This document shows, in pieces, positions 1-11,862 of a stretch of DNA of 64,000 nucleotides (its first letter is position 1; every line of letters begins with the position of its first letter). The stretch lies in the NCBI GenBank assembly GCA_012927585.1, contig JABBOY010000002.1:1-64000 (forward strand), written 5' to 3'. The notes beneath the pieces are model-generated. The model worked only from the letters and a program-made list of their open reading frames with translations, made no database searches and was not told the DNA's origin. The position numbers and the translations under genes were made by a program. This DNA is from Glaciimonas sp. (lineage in GTDB: Bacteria; Pseudomonadota; Gammaproteobacteria; Burkholderiales; Burkholderiaceae_D).

Positions 1-55
1 GTGCAACCTTGGCTTTTTGCGCCCCTGTGAAAACTTTCCGTTTGCTTTCGCTCAC
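1..55 (-). CDS. IS3-family transposase OrfA, N-terminal fragment
   Basis: A GTG at 55-53 with an AGAGG ribosome site just upstream opens a frame reading MSESKRKVFTGAQKAKVA before the window ends. The RKVFTGAQKAKVA stretch is characteristic of the start of IS3-family OrfA helix-turn-helix proteins, which bind the element ends and are made with OrfB by frameshifting. The gene continues beyond the left edge. Only 18 codons are visible, so the subgroup is not assignable. Confidence 0.6.
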   Translation of the reverse strand, partial: MSESKRKVFTGAQKAKVA

Positions 56-122
56 TGCCTGCCTCTTCTTTTCATCACAGGGCCAGCTTAATCTCTTGTC
101 CGGATTTCGGGGTCCACTTTAC
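1..122 (-). mobile_element. End of an IS3-family insertion sequence (cut by window edge)
   Basis: The bases at about 95-122, read on the minus strand, begin TGTAAAGTGGACCCCG, which has the look of an IS3-family terminal repeat. They are followed about 65 bases later by the start of an OrfA-like frame. Only the 5' end of the element lies in the window, so its type and completeness cannot be judged. Sequence beyond about 123 belongs to the chromosome. Confidence 0.6.
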
Positions 123-159
123 ATACTGCTCTAAGACTATTGCTTCCAGAGGCTTGCAT

Positions 160-238
160 ATCAATATACTGTGCATTGTATTTTTAAATTACGCATTTAT
201 TAATGCGGAATAACCTATATTTTTTGCTATACTCCCTA
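160..238 (-). repeat. Dispersed GGGAGTAT-N20-CCGCAT element, copy A
   Basis: On the minus strand GGGAGTAT (236-229) is followed by exactly 20 bases and then CCGCAT (208-203). An AAAATAC block and a tail resembling copies C and E follow. The copy lies directly 3' of the DUF2486 gene, between that gene and the insertion sequence. Confidence 0.7.
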
Positions 239-249
239 TTAAATAAATT

Positions 250-711
250 TTACGCAGGGGGTTCTGCAGGTGTGTTCTTGTTCGTTTTCAGATGTGTAAT
301 TTCTTGTGCCACGGCGCGTGCGATCACGTCTTCCAAGGTGTGATGCAGGCCGCGCTTAATTTCCGCCGCCATGCCTTCAACCGCCAGTTGCAAGGCATCG
401 GCCAAGCTGTCCCTGACACGGTGTTCCAGCACGAAATCAATCCGAGCCTGCAACTGGCTTAACACGCGCTCGCTAATTTTGTGTTCTAGCGCTTCCCATT
501 GGCTGTCGCTGATAGTTGTGGGCGGCAGCACATCGACTGGACTGGGGGCTTCGGCAGCTTTATCTGCGTCTGGACTGAGTGCTGCCGGCGGCATAGGCTC
601 AGGTGAAGACGGTGAGGGTGCTGCTGCGTCTATGAAATCCCGTTCCGGCTCAATGATTTCGGTCAGCACCGGGATGCTGGCGTCGAGTGCGTCGTTATTC
701 GTCATTATCAT
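250..711 (-). CDS. DUF2486-like protein of unknown function
   Basis: A 153-residue acidic, proline-rich protein. The N-terminal third (starting MIMTNNDALDASIPVLTEII) resembles the DUF2486 family that follows holC in many Burkholderiales; the middle is Pro/Ala/Ser-rich and probably disordered. The C-terminal half is predicted helical (WEALEHKISERVLSQLQARI onward) and could form a coiled coil. No signal peptide or membrane segment is seen. I chose the ATG at 711-709 because its first base shares the last base of the holC stop (TAATG), the usual sign of translational coupling. Longer in-frame starts would lie inside holC. The function is unknown; the fixed position after holC suggests only a loose link with the polymerase III chi subunit. 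Confidence 0.75.
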   Translation of the reverse strand: MIMTNNDALDASIPVLTEIIEPERDFIDAAAPSPSSPEPMPPAALSPDADKAAEAPSPVDVLPPTTISDSQWEALEHKISERVLSQLQARIDFVLEHRVRDSLADALQLAVEGMAAEIKRGLHHTLEDVIARAVAQEITHLKTNKNTPAEPPA

Positions 712-1130
712 TATTTTGCGACAAAGTGGGCCAGCGGATAACCGCGTTGCCGATATTGGCGGAAACGTTCGCGGCCGCACGTTGCGTCTGTTTCATCGGT
801 GGATATGATTTCCAGCAGTCGCTCGAAACTGGCGAAATGCACAGGCGTTGTTCTGGATAAATTGATCAGGATTTGATGGTGCGGACAATCTGCGCTGTCG
901 TGCGGCAGCAGGATGACCAGCGTTTGCGGCGCCAGCGGGTGGTCGGATCGTACATGGGGCAGAAAATCTATTTCCGAAAAAGTCCATAACGCCGCGTCAA
1001 GCGCGTGTAGTTCGGTCTCATCGTCGCTCAGGATGGCGACCCGGTTGTGCGCGGCCACCACCTTGCGCACCAGACGGCAGGTGTAATTGATCTTGTCCGA
1101 GATATTGGTATGGAAATCAATGCTGGTCAT
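711..1130 (-). CDS. holC: DNA polymerase III subunit chi
   Basis: A 139-residue protein of normal length for HolC, which bridges the clamp loader (through psi) and SSB at the replication fork. Visible family features are the N-terminal FHTNISDKINYTCRLVRK stretch, VAILSDDETELHALDAALWTF in the middle and the C-terminal RFRQYRQRGYPLAHFVAK. The ATG at 1130 fits the family N-terminus. It is fourth in a minus-strand run, 18 bases after the glutaredoxin-like gene and coupled to DUF2486 downstream. The pepA gene that often precedes holC in this order is not present here. Confidence 0.9.
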   Translation of the reverse strand: MTSIDFHTNISDKINYTCRLVRKVVAAHNRVAILSDDETELHALDAALWTFSEIDFLPHVRSDHPLAPQTLVILLPHDSADCPHHQILINLSRTTPVHFASFERLLEIISTDETDATCGRERFRQYRQRGYPLAHFVAK

Positions 1131-1148
1131 GGTCGGTTTGTGATCTTC

Positions 1149-1787
1149 TTAAAAGCGAAAACCCGGGGGCGCGTTGCCAGCAGCCGGCAGACGCTGCAGT
1201 GCGGGTGCCGCTGGTGGCGCGGCTGGTATGCGGCTGTTGGCATTGGCCGGCTGTTCTGTTTTGATCGGAGCCTTGGGTGCGGCCGGTTCTGCCGGCGCGA
1301 ACTGATAATCCCTGGGCAGCTTGTTATCCTCCGGGTAACTGGCGGCAGTCAAGGCCAAATTCCAGGCGCCGCGCTCGAACCCCAGTTGCTGGCTGCGGCC
1401 AACCAGGAGCAGCGGCAACTGGGCGTCGCCGCTGATCTGACGCAATTTGGCGATATCTTCATTGCTGATGACGGATTTTTCGGCAAACGGGATGCCGCGA
1501 TTTTTCAGGAAATCCCTGGCTTCTGTGCAGGGAGCGCATTGCGCTCCGGTAAATAAGGTTACCGGATGGTTTTTGCGGGCATCGGCCAGCGCGTAAGGCA
1601 GCGCAACAGCGGCAGTGTCGCTGGGCTCCAGCATCGATTTTTCCAGTTGCCGGGCGGCCTTTGGCGGCGGCAGGTCGCTGTAGGTGATTTTCCCACTGGA
1701 ATCCACCCATTTGTAGAGTTGCGCCTGAGCGGTTCCGATGCAGGACAATGCCAGCAGACCCGCCAGCATCAGACCGGTGCGTTTCAT
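1149..1787 (-). CDS. Exported DUF4124 and glutaredoxin-like domain protein
   Basis: A 212-residue protein with a clear signal peptide (MKRTGLMLAGLLALSCIGTAQA, cleavage near residue 22). A DUF4124 domain follows (LYKWVDSSGKITYSDLPPP, about residues 24-42). A glutaredoxin/thioredoxin-like domain lies at about residues 75-150 with a CAPC redox pair in VTLFTGAQCAPCTEARDFL and a cis-proline-type loop (DAQLPLLLVG). The last 60 residues are Pro/Ala-rich. It is probably a periplasmic thiol oxidoreductase; partners are unknown. The gene follows prlC by 38 bases in the same operon. Confidence 0.8.
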   Translation of the reverse strand: MKRTGLMLAGLLALSCIGTAQAQLYKWVDSSGKITYSDLPPPKAARQLEKSMLEPSDTAAVALPYALADARKNHPVTLFTGAQCAPCTEARDFLKNRGIPFAEKSVISNEDIAKLRQISGDAQLPLLLVGRSQQLGFERGAWNLALTAASYPEDNKLPRDYQFAPAEPAAPKAPIKTEQPANANSRIPAAPPAAPALQRLPAAGNAPPGFRF

Positions 1788-1825
1788 CTCGGCTCCTTAA
1801 GCTTATTCATGACCGGCATCACAGA

Positions 1826-3925
1826 TCAGGATGCCATGCCGCTATGACGCAGCAATGCATCGATGTTGGGTTCCCTGCCGCGAAAAGCCTTGAACGATTC
1901 CAGCGCCGGACGCGATCCGCCGACGGCAAGAATCTCAGACTGGAACTTGCGGCCGGTTTCCGTTTCTAGGGCGTCGCCATGGCCTGACTGGTCTGCTCTG
2001 GCTTCTTCGAACGCGCCGTAGGCGTCGGCCGACAGCACTTCAGCCCATTTGTAACTATAGTAGCCGGCTGAATATCCGCCGGCAAAAATATGGCTGAAGG
2101 AATTCTGGAAGCGGTTGAATGCGGGCGGCACCAGCACCGCAAATTTTTCACGCACGTCATTCAGCACATCCTGCACTGAGCGGCTGCCGGTGGCATCGTG
2201 ATCGAAATGCAGGTGCATGTCGAACAGCGAGAATTCTACCTGGCGCAGCGTTTGCAAGCCGCTCTGGAAATTCTTGGCAGCGATCATTTTGTCGTACAGC
2301 GCACGCGGCAATGCAGCGCCGGTGTTTGCGTGCGCGGTCATGTGTTGCAACACTTCCCATTCCCAACAAAAATTTTCCATGAATTGCGACGGCAGTTCGA
2401 CCGCATCCCACTCGACGCCGGAAATGCCGGAAACGCCGATTTCATCGACTTGGGTGAGCATGTGATGCAGGCCGTGGCCGAATTCATGGAATAACGTGCT
2501 CACATCGTCATGCGTGAACAGGGCCGGATTGTTGCCGACCGGACTAGAGAAATTGCAGGTCAGGTAAGCCACCGGGGTTTGCAGCGTGTCGCCCTGACGC
2601 CGGCGGCCGCGCGCATCGTCCATCCAGGCGCCGCCGCGCTTGCCGCTGCGGGCATACAAGTCGAGATAAAACTGGCCGACCAACTTGCCGTCTTTCTCGA
2701 TGCGAAAAAACTGCACATCCTTGTGCCAGACCGGCGCGGTATCCGGCTTGATCTGCACGCCATACAGTGTTTGCGTCAGATGGAACAGGCCGGCAGTCAC
2801 TTTCGGTTCAGGGAAATATTGTTTTACTTCCTGTTCCGAAAACGCGTAGCGTTGCTCACGTAATTTTTCCGAGGCGTAGGTGACGTCCCACGCTTCCATT
2901 GTCTCCAGACCCAGCTCCTGTTTGGCGAAAGCGCGTAACTCGGCCAGGTCTTTTTCTGCAAACGGTCTTGCGCGCTGCGCCAGATCCTGCAGGAAATCGA
3001 TCACTTGCTGCGGCGTTTGCGCCATCTTTGACACCAGCGATACTTCGGCGAAATTTTGGTAGCCCAGTAGTTGTGCTTCTTCGGCACGCAATTTCAGCAT
3101 GTCGATGATGATTTGGGTGTTGTCCCATTCCGGCTTGACGCCCAGCTCGGACGCCTTGGTTGCATTGGCGCGGTAAATCGTTTCGCGCAGTGCGCGGTTG
3201 TTGGCCAATTGCAGGATCGGAAAATACGACGGGAAGTGCAGCGTGAATTTATAGCCGGGTTTGCCATCTTGTTCGGCAGCAGCGCGCGCGGCTTGCATCA
3301 CATCCTTTGGCAAACCAGCCAGCTCGGTTTCATCCTCGATCAATAGCGCATAGTCGTTGGTGGCATCGAGCACGTTTTCGGAAAACTTGGTCGACAGTGC
3401 CGAATGCTGCTCCTGAATCGCGGCGAAGCGGGCTTTCTTGTCTTCCGGCAGGTCGGCGCCGCCCAAGCGGAAATCGCGCACTGCATTGTCGATAATGCGC
3501 TGGCGCGCAGCAGAATAGGCAGTGAAGTCGGGGCCGTTCCTGAGCGCCTTGTACTTGTCGAACAGCGCGATGTTTTGCGCCACGGCAGTCCAGAATTCGG
3601 TCAATTTGGGCTGGTTTTCGTTGTAGGCGGCGCGCAACTCCGGCGTATCCAGCACTGCGTTCAAGTGGCCGACCACGCCCCAGGCGCGTCCCAATTGTTC
3701 GGTGGTATTTTCCAACGGTTCAATGAAATTGTTCCAGCTGACATGCGCCATCGGCGCTTCCAACTGGGCGATTACTGCCCGGCTGCGCGCCAGCAATGCA
3801 TCGATGGCCGGCGTCACATGCTCTGATTGGATGGCGTCAAAGCGCGGCAGATCGGAGAAGTCCAGTAGCGGGTTGTTGTCGATGCCGGTGCTGCCAAGGG
3901 GTGTGGTATCGCGTGCAGCATTCAT
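1826..3925 (-). CDS. prlC: Oligopeptidase A (M3 zinc metallopeptidase)
   Basis: A 699-residue M3-family oligopeptidase, close to the usual length of E. coli PrlC. The zinc site is visible as TLFHEFGHGLHHML (HExxH) about two thirds along, with the downstream helix around GVEWDAVELPSQFMENF supplying the third ligand. The family's cytosolic members degrade short peptides, including cleaved signal peptides. No export signal is seen. The stop of folD lies only five bases upstream of its ATG, so the two are co-transcribed. Confidence 0.95.
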   Translation of the reverse strand: MNAARDTTPLGSTGIDNNPLLDFSDLPRFDAIQSEHVTPAIDALLARSRAVIAQLEAPMAHVSWNNFIEPLENTTEQLGRAWGVVGHLNAVLDTPELRAAYNENQPKLTEFWTAVAQNIALFDKYKALRNGPDFTAYSAARQRIIDNAVRDFRLGGADLPEDKKARFAAIQEQHSALSTKFSENVLDATNDYALLIEDETELAGLPKDVMQAARAAAEQDGKPGYKFTLHFPSYFPILQLANNRALRETIYRANATKASELGVKPEWDNTQIIIDMLKLRAEEAQLLGYQNFAEVSLVSKMAQTPQQVIDFLQDLAQRARPFAEKDLAELRAFAKQELGLETMEAWDVTYASEKLREQRYAFSEQEVKQYFPEPKVTAGLFHLTQTLYGVQIKPDTAPVWHKDVQFFRIEKDGKLVGQFYLDLYARSGKRGGAWMDDARGRRRQGDTLQTPVAYLTCNFSSPVGNNPALFTHDDVSTLFHEFGHGLHHMLTQVDEIGVSGISGVEWDAVELPSQFMENFCWEWEVLQHMTAHANTGAALPRALYDKMIAAKNFQSGLQTLRQVEFSLFDMHLHFDHDATGSRSVQDVLNDVREKFAVLVPPAFNRFQNSFSHIFAGGYSAGYYSYKWAEVLSADAYGAFEEARADQSGHGDALETETGRKFQSEILAVGGSRPALESFKAFRGREPNIDALLRHSGMAS

Positions 3926-3930
3926 GGTTT

Positions 3931-4776
3931 TCAGTTTCTTTCCGCCGCTTCAATCGTATTGACGAGCAGCATGGTGATGGTCATTGGTCCGACGCCGCCT
4001 GGTACCGGAGTAATGTAACCGGCGACTTCTTTTACATTGGCGAAATCGACATCGCCGCATAATTTACCTTGATCGTCGCGGTTCATGCCGACATCGATAA
4101 CGACCGCGCCCGGTTTGACCATGTCGGCGGTCACGATGTTCCTGCGGCCGGTGGCGACTACCAGAATATCGGCGTTTTTAGTGTGGGATGCCAGGTCTCG
4201 GGTCTTGGAATTGCAGATGGTGACAGTCGCGCCGGCTTGCAAGAGCAGCATCGCCTGCGGTTTGCCGACGATATTGGAGGCGCCGACCACGACGGCATTG
4301 GCGCCGCGCACCGGATAATCGATCGATTCCAGCATTTTCATCACGCCATACGGCGTGCAGGGGCGAAACAGCGGTTGGCCGGTCATTAGCAGGCCAGCGT
4401 TATTGACATGAAAGCCGTCCACATCCTTGTCCGCAGCGATGGCTTCGATCACCTTATTAGCATCGATGTGTGGCGGTAGCGGCAATTGCACCAGGAGACC
4501 GTTGATTTTCGGGTCGTGGTTGAGTGCGTCGATGCGGGCCAGCAGGGCTGCCTCACTCAGGTCGGCGTCGTATTTCTCCAGTACCGAGTGGATGCCGCTG
4601 TCTTCGCACGCTTTGACCTTGTTGCGTACATAGACTTGCGAAGCCGGGCTTTCGCCGACCAGAATCACGGCAAGACCGGGCTGCCGGCCTTGGGCGGTTA
4701 GGGCGGCTGCACGCCGGGCGACATCGCCGCGCAGTTGTTTGGAGAGAAGGTTTCCGTCTATGAGTTTGGCAGCCAT
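3931..4776 (-). CDS. folD: Bifunctional methylene-THF dehydrogenase/cyclohydrolase
   Basis: A 281-residue FolD that interconverts 5,10-methylene-, methenyl- and 10-formyl-tetrahydrofolate with NADP. Motifs include the substrate loop around [35 protein letters not shown] and the NADP-binding [11 protein letters not shown]. The open frame extends 54 codons further upstream, but that stretch has no FolD character; the ATG at 4776 begins [17 protein letters not shown], the expected N-terminus. It is first in the minus-strand operon. Confidence 0.95.
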   Translation of the reverse strand: MAAKLIDGNLLSKQLRGDVARRAAALTAQGRQPGLAVILVGESPASQVYVRNKVKACEDSGIHSVLEKYDADLSEAALLARIDALNHDPKINGLLVQLPLPPHIDANKVIEAIAADKDVDGFHVNNAGLLMTGQPLFRPCTPYGVMKMLESIDYPVRGANAVVVGASNIVGKPQAMLLLQAGATVTICNSKTRDLASHTKNADILVVATGRRNIVTADMVKPGAVVIDVGMNRDDQGKLCGDVDFANVKEVAGYITPVPGGVGPMTITMLLVNTIEAAERN

Positions 4777-4809
4777 GATGTGCGTCAAATAAGTTCGATT
4801 TAAAACACG

Positions 4810-4815
4810 ATTATA
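4810..4815 (-). promoter_or_regulatory. Possible -10 box for the folD operon
   Basis: A perfect TATAAT on the minus strand, 34 bases upstream of the folD ATG. No convincing -35 hexamer is seen at the right distance, so this is a weak call. Confidence 0.35.
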
Positions 4816-5111
4816 GCCTGTCGGATTCAGAGATTCTGGGGCCGAAAAAAGGCCGGGCAAGGTTCGGGCCGAAGTTGATGCGCCTGATTTTAGGCGTGTT
4901 TTAGGTATCTTGCGCCGCAAATAAAACCATTCCGGCACCGGCTCGGATCAACTCATTCGTAAGGTTGCTATCGCGGGAATGCGGGCCAAAGACCGGGTTT
5001 GCTGCGGTGCAAAATGGCCATGTATGAAGCGTTTATTGACACTGCCATCTTATTTTTTAATATGCGCTGCTTTGCCGCATAATTTCACATTATAAAAAAC
5101 GATTCCGCTAT

Positions 5112-5139
5112 TTGAAAAATTAAAAACTGCTGATAGAAT
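5112..5139 (+). promoter_or_regulatory. Candidate sigma-70 promoter for aceE-aceF-lpdA
   Basis: TTGAAA at 5112-5117 and TAGAAT at 5134-5139 are separated by 16 bases, in an AT-rich stretch about 220 bases upstream of aceE. This would leave a long 5' leader; another start nearer the gene cannot be excluded. Confidence 0.45.
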
Positions 5140-5358
5140 GCTTGCGCTTATATTAAATACTGATTTAGCGCACGCTCATAATCGAAAAAACATGATGCAT
5201 GCAATTCACACGCTGTCAGGCATCAGGAGTAGCACTTGGGACGGGTTTGGAGCCTGCCCCTACGAGAGTATGGTTGTAGATTATTAACAAATACCGATTA
5301 GCAAATACCGTTCAACTGCGATGTCAAGTCGGGTTGAGTTTCAAACCAGGAGACAAAA

Positions 5359-8055
<2,697 letters not shown>

Positions 8056-8119
8056 CCTGGCAACCCCACATTCACACCGACCCTCAGCACCGCGCAGAGG
8101 GTAAAACGGAGACAACGCT

Positions 8120-9496
8120 ATGAGTTTAATCGAAGTCAAAGTGCCGGATATCGGCGACTTCAAGGAAGTCGAAGTCATCGAATTGATGGTCAAGCCTGGC
8201 GATACGATCAAGGTCGATCAATCGCTGATTACGGTCGAGTCCGATAAAGCCAGTATGGAGATTCCCTCCAGCCATGCCGGCGTGATCAAGGAAATCAAGG
8301 TCAAAATCGGCGACAAGGTGAAGGAAGGTTCGCTGCTGTTGATGATGGAAGCGGCTGCCGATGCCGCGCCGATAGCGGCATCGGCATCCATAGCCGCAGA
8401 AACCAGTCCTGCAAGCGCAGCGCCGGCAACTGTTGCAGCGGCCGAACCGGCAGCATCTGTCAAACCCGCCGCTGCCGTTGCGCAGCAAGCTGCACCTGCG
8501 CCCACACCCGCTGCAGCTGTCCCCGTCTCCGCTCCGGCACCAGCGCAGACAAGCGGCAGCATCCCGCATGCCTCGCCGTCGATACGCAAGTTTGCCCGCG
8601 AACTAGGCGTCGATCTGACGCGTGTTGCCGGTTCCGCTCCGAAAGGCCGCATCACGCAGGAAGACGTGCAGAATTTCGTCAAGGGTGTGATGTCGGGCGC
8701 AATCGGCACAACTGCGCCGGCTGTTGGTTCCGGTAGCGGCGTCGGCCTGGATTTGCTGCCGTGGCCGTCGCTCGATTTTAGTAAATACGGCGAGACCGAA
8801 TTGCTGCCGCTGTCGCGCATCAAGAAAATCAGCGGCCCGAGCCTGCATCGCAATTGGGTGATGATCCCGCATGTGACGCAGTTCGACGAAGCCGATGTCA
8901 CCGAGCTGGAAGAGTTGCGCAAATCTTCCAATGTTGCGCTGGCAAAATCAGGCAAGGGTGACGCAATTAAGTTGACCATGCTGGCTTTCGTCATCAAGGC
9001 TTGCGTGGCTGCACTGAAAAAATTCCCTGCCTTTAATTCTTCATTGGATGCAAAGGGCGAGAATCTGATTCTCAAGAAGTTTTACAACATTGGCTTTGCT
9101 GCCGATACGCCAAACGGCCTGATGGTACCGGTGATTAAAAACGCGGATCAAAAAAGCATCACACAAATTGCGCTTGAAATGGGTGAGCTGTCTGCACAAG
9201 CGCGCGAGGGCAAGCTCAAGCCGGCCGACATGCAAGGCGCTACCTTCACCATCTCGTCACTGGGCGGTATTGGCGGCACCTTCTTTACGCCGATCATCAA
9301 CGCACCGGAAGTTGCCATCCTGGGCTTGTCGAAAGCATCGATGAAACCAGTGTGGGATGGCAAGCAATTCGCACCACGCCTGATCATGGGGATGTCCTTG
9401 TCCTATGACCATCGAGTCGTGGATGGCGCGTCCGGCGCACGTTTCAGCGTGTACCTGAGTGAAATACTTGCCGACATGCGCAAAACCCTGCTGTGA
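8120..9496 (+). CDS. aceF: Dihydrolipoamide acetyltransferase (PDH E2), single lipoyl domain
   Basis: A 458-residue E2. Domains in order: one lipoyl domain (1-78; lipoyl Lys in [10 protein letters not shown]), an Ala/Pro-rich linker (about 80-155), a peripheral-subunit-binding domain (ASPSIRKFARELGVDL through GRITQEDVQNFV, about 150-190), a second short linker, and the acyltransferase domain ending in SLSYDHRVVDGASGARF with the HxxxDG active site. Many enterobacterial E2s have three lipoyl domains; one is common in betaproteobacteria. GGAGA precedes the ATG. Its lipoyl domain is almost identical to that of the downstream lpdA. Confidence 0.97.
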   Translation: MSLIEVKVPDIGDFKEVEVIELMVKPGDTIKVDQSLITVESDKASMEIPSSHAGVIKEIKVKIGDKVKEGSLLLMMEAAADAAPIAASASIAAETSPASAAPATVAAAEPAASVKPAAAVAQQAAPAPTPAAAVPVSAPAPAQTSGSIPHASPSIRKFARELGVDLTRVAGSAPKGRITQEDVQNFVKGVMSGAIGTTAPAVGSGSGVGLDLLPWPSLDFSKYGETELLPLSRIKKISGPSLHRNWVMIPHVTQFDEADVTELEELRKSSNVALAKSGKGDAIKLTMLAFVIKACVAALKKFPAFNSSLDAKGENLILKKFYNIGFAADTPNGLMVPVIKNADQKSITQIALEMGELSAQAREGKLKPADMQGATFTISSLGGIGGTFFTPIINAPEVAILGLSKASMKPVWDGKQFAPRLIMGMSLSYDHRVVDGASGARFSVYLSEILADMRKTLL

Positions 9497-9638
9497 TTTT
9501 GCAATAAAGTGATTCGAGTTCCTCCCCAGATGGGAGGTCAGGTGCAGGGCGGGTTTGCATGCCAATCGCAAAAAACCGCTTCCACCCAAACCTTGCTGCC
9601 GCACTGTGTTGCGGCAAGGCCAGAACGGAGCCAAAGCC

Positions 9639-11447
9639 ATGCGTTTAATCGAAGTCAAAGTCCCGGATATCGGCGACTTCAAGGAAGTGGAAGTCATCGA
9701 ATTGATGGTCAAGCCCGGCGATACGATCAAGGTCGATCAATCGCTGATCACGGTCGAGTCCGACAAGGCCAGCATGGAAATTCCATCCAGCCACGCCGGC
9801 GTCATCAAGGAAATAAAAGTCAACATAGGCGACAAGGTCAAGGAAGGTTCGCTGCTACTGATACTGGAAACGACCGAAGTTGCACCAGTTGCCGCCGTCG
9901 CTGAATCTGCTCCTGCCGCAGCTGCACCTGCGGCCGTGCCCGCCGCAACTCCCGCAAAAGTCGCCGCACCAGCCGTACCAGCACCTGTGGCTTCCAGCTA
10001 CGCCGGCAAAGTCGATCTCGAATGCGAGATGCTGGTGCTGGGTGCCGGGCCGGGCGGTTATTCTGCCGCTTTCCGCGCTGCCGACCTGGGCCTGGCGACC
10101 GTGCTGGTCGAGCGTTATGCAGCGCTGGGCGGAGTCTGCCTGAACGTCGGTTGCATCCCGTCCAAAGCCTTGCTGCACGTAGCGGCGGTGATTGATGAAG
10201 CAGCGACCATGAGTGCGCACGGCGTCACTTTCGCCCCGCCGGAAGTCGATATCGACAAGCTGCGCGGCTACAAGGAAAAAGTCGTCAACAAGATGACCGG
10301 CGGGTTGAGCAGCATGGCGAAAGCGCGCAAAGTCAATGTGCAGCAAGGCGTCGGCCAGTTCGTCAGTTCCAATCATCTGGAAATCACGGCAGGCGACGGC
10401 AGCAAAAAAACAGTGCAGTTCAAGCAAGCGATCATCGCCGCCGGTTCCTCTGTGGTGAACCTGCCGTTCGTGCAAGGTGCCGAAAAAACCGACCCGCGCA
10501 TCGTCGATTCCACCGGCGCGCTGGAACTGCGCCAGGTGCCCAAACGCATGCTGGTCATCGGCGGCGGCATCATCGGTCTGGAAATGGCAACCGTGTATTC
10601 AACTTTGGGTGCGCGCATCGACGTGGTCGAAATGCTGGACGGACTAATGCAAGGCGCGGACCGCGATATGGTCAAGGTATGGCAAAAATTCAACGAAAAA
10701 CGCTTCGACAAGATCATGTTGAAGACCAAAACCGTGGGCATCGAAGCCTTGCCGGAAGGCATCAAGGTCAGCTTTGAAGGCGCAGATGCCGGCGTCACTG
10801 CGCCGGAGCCGCAACTGTACGATATGGTGCTGGTGGCAGTCGGCCGCAGCCCGAACGGCAACAAAATCGCCGCCGATAAGGCCGGCGTCACCATCAGCGA
10901 GCGTGGTTTCATCAACGTCGATAGTCAGATGCGCACCAACGTGCCGCACATTTTCGCCATCGGCGATTTGGTCGGGCAACCGATGCTGGCGCACAAAGCG
11001 GTGCATGAAGCGCATGTCGCAGCGGAAGCGGCGGCCGGCCAGAAGTCGCATTTCGACGCCCGCGTGATTCCATCGGTGGCCTACACCGACCCCGAAGTGG
11101 CATGGGTCGGCATCACCGAAGACGAAGCCAAAGCCAAAGGCATCAAGCTTGAAAAAGGCCATTTCCCGTGGGCCGCTTCCGGCCGTGCGGTGGCCAACGG
11201 GCGCGATGAAGGTTTCACCAAGTTACTGTTCGATGCCGAAACCCACCGCATCGTCGGCGGCGGCATCGTCGGCACCCACGCCGGCGACATGATCGGTGAA
11301 ATCGCACTCGCCATCGAAATGGGGGCCGACGCCACCGATATCGGCAAAACCATCCATCCGCACCCAACCCTGGGCGAATCAATCGGCATGGCGGCCGAAG
11401 TGTTCGAAGGCGTGTGTACCGATTTGCCGCCGATGCGTAAGAAGTAA
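9639..11447 (+). CDS. lpdA: Dihydrolipoamide dehydrogenase with N-terminal lipoyl domain (PDH E3)
   Basis: A 602-residue E3 that reoxidises dihydrolipoamide with FAD and NAD. It carries an extra N-terminal lipoyl domain (1-78, Lys in [10 protein letters not shown]) and a 50-residue Ala/Pro linker. FAD-binding [12 protein letters not shown], the redox disulfide [19 protein letters not shown]-binding [12 protein letters not shown] and the C-terminal HPHPTLGES with the catalytic His-Glu pair follow. The frame is open 28 codons further upstream, but the ATG at 9639 has CGGAG ten bases before it and gives the same N-terminus as AceF. It is last gene of the PDH operon. Confidence 0.97.
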   Translation: MRLIEVKVPDIGDFKEVEVIELMVKPGDTIKVDQSLITVESDKASMEIPSSHAGVIKEIKVNIGDKVKEGSLLLILETTEVAPVAAVAESAPAAAAPAAVPAATPAKVAAPAVPAPVASSYAGKVDLECEMLVLGAGPGGYSAAFRAADLGLATVLVERYAALGGVCLNVGCIPSKALLHVAAVIDEAATMSAHGVTFAPPEVDIDKLRGYKEKVVNKMTGGLSSMAKARKVNVQQGVGQFVSSNHLEITAGDGSKKTVQFKQAIIAAGSSVVNLPFVQGAEKTDPRIVDSTGALELRQVPKRMLVIGGGIIGLEMATVYSTLGARIDVVEMLDGLMQGADRDMVKVWQKFNEKRFDKIMLKTKTVGIEALPEGIKVSFEGADAGVTAPEPQLYDMVLVAVGRSPNGNKIAADKAGVTISERGFINVDSQMRTNVPHIFAIGDLVGQPMLAHKAVHEAHVAAEAAAGQKSHFDARVIPSVAYTDPEVAWVGITEDEAKAKGIKLEKGHFPWAASGRAVANGRDEGFTKLLFDAETHRIVGGGIVGTHAGDMIGEIALAIEMGADATDIGKTIHPHPTLGESIGMAAEVFEGVCTDLPPMRKK

Positions 11448-11472
11448 GCAAAGCACCGCAGCAGTCCAAAAA

Positions 11473-11511
11473 AAGCCTCCCGCCGGAACAGTTCCGGCGG
11501 GAGGCTTTTTT
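11473..11511 (+). terminator. Rho-independent terminator of the PDH operon
   Basis: A 17-bp perfect inverted repeat (AAGCCTCCCGCCGGAAC and its complement around one base) followed by a T-run, 26 bases after the lpdA stop. Confidence 0.95.
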
Positions 11512-11544
11512 AATCTGCGCGAGAGCGGTTATTTAATGAAATTG

Positions 11545-11620
11545 TAGGGGTATATTAAAAAATACAATATCATACGCAGATATTATATGGAATTTTTGAA
11601 ATACAGTGCATGGTATATTT
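11545..11620 (+). repeat. Dispersed GGGAGTAT-N20-CCGCAT element, copy C
   Basis: GGGGTAT at 11547-11553 and ACGCAG at 11574-11579 keep the 20-base spacing with one or two mismatches in each block. The GAAATACAGTGCATGGTATA tail matches copies A and E. It lies just after the lpdA terminator. Confidence 0.65.
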
Positions 11621-11862
11621 TTATACATATTGCGTTTTTGGTGTATTTCCGCCTCTCAAATCAGCCTCCTCTTAGTGCGCATTGCATGTTATTTGGCTAT
11701 TGACGATGCGGGGCAAGGGCTGATTTCGGCTTGAGCGGCCCCACTGCAATTTTCCGGATAGCGGCCGTTAGATGCACCACCCAAAGCGTTGACTTTCGAT
11801 TGGAAGCGAGGGATAGTCATCAATTTTAATTGACTACTTTGTATTCTTGAATGGAGTGATTG

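Larger units (their letters stand above)
4777..5358. other. Divergent intergenic region folD/aceE
   Basis: About 580 bases without a credible gene. It holds the start signals of the two divergent operons. The stretch 5030-5200 is AT-rich and includes a CCGCAT followed by AT-rich sequence that resembles half of the dispersed element, but without the GGGAGTAT partner at 20 bases. No clear PdhR-type operator was recognised. Confidence 0.5.
11035..11745 (+). repeat. Source copy of the duplicated lpdA tail
   Basis: The end of lpdA, its terminator, repeat copy C and the following segment (ATGTTATTTGGCTATTGACG region) reappear in decayed form at 13612-13930. The duplicated unit therefore runs past the gene to about 11745. 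Confidence 0.75.

Noticed and set aside
5060-5100. CCGCATAATTTCACATT stretch before aceE as another dispersed element
   Set aside because: The GGGAGTAT block is absent at the required 20-base distance.
9515-9545. CCTCCC/GGGAGG hairpin between aceF and lpdA as a terminator
   Set aside because: The stem is only six base pairs and there is no T-run, so it is unlikely to stop transcription.
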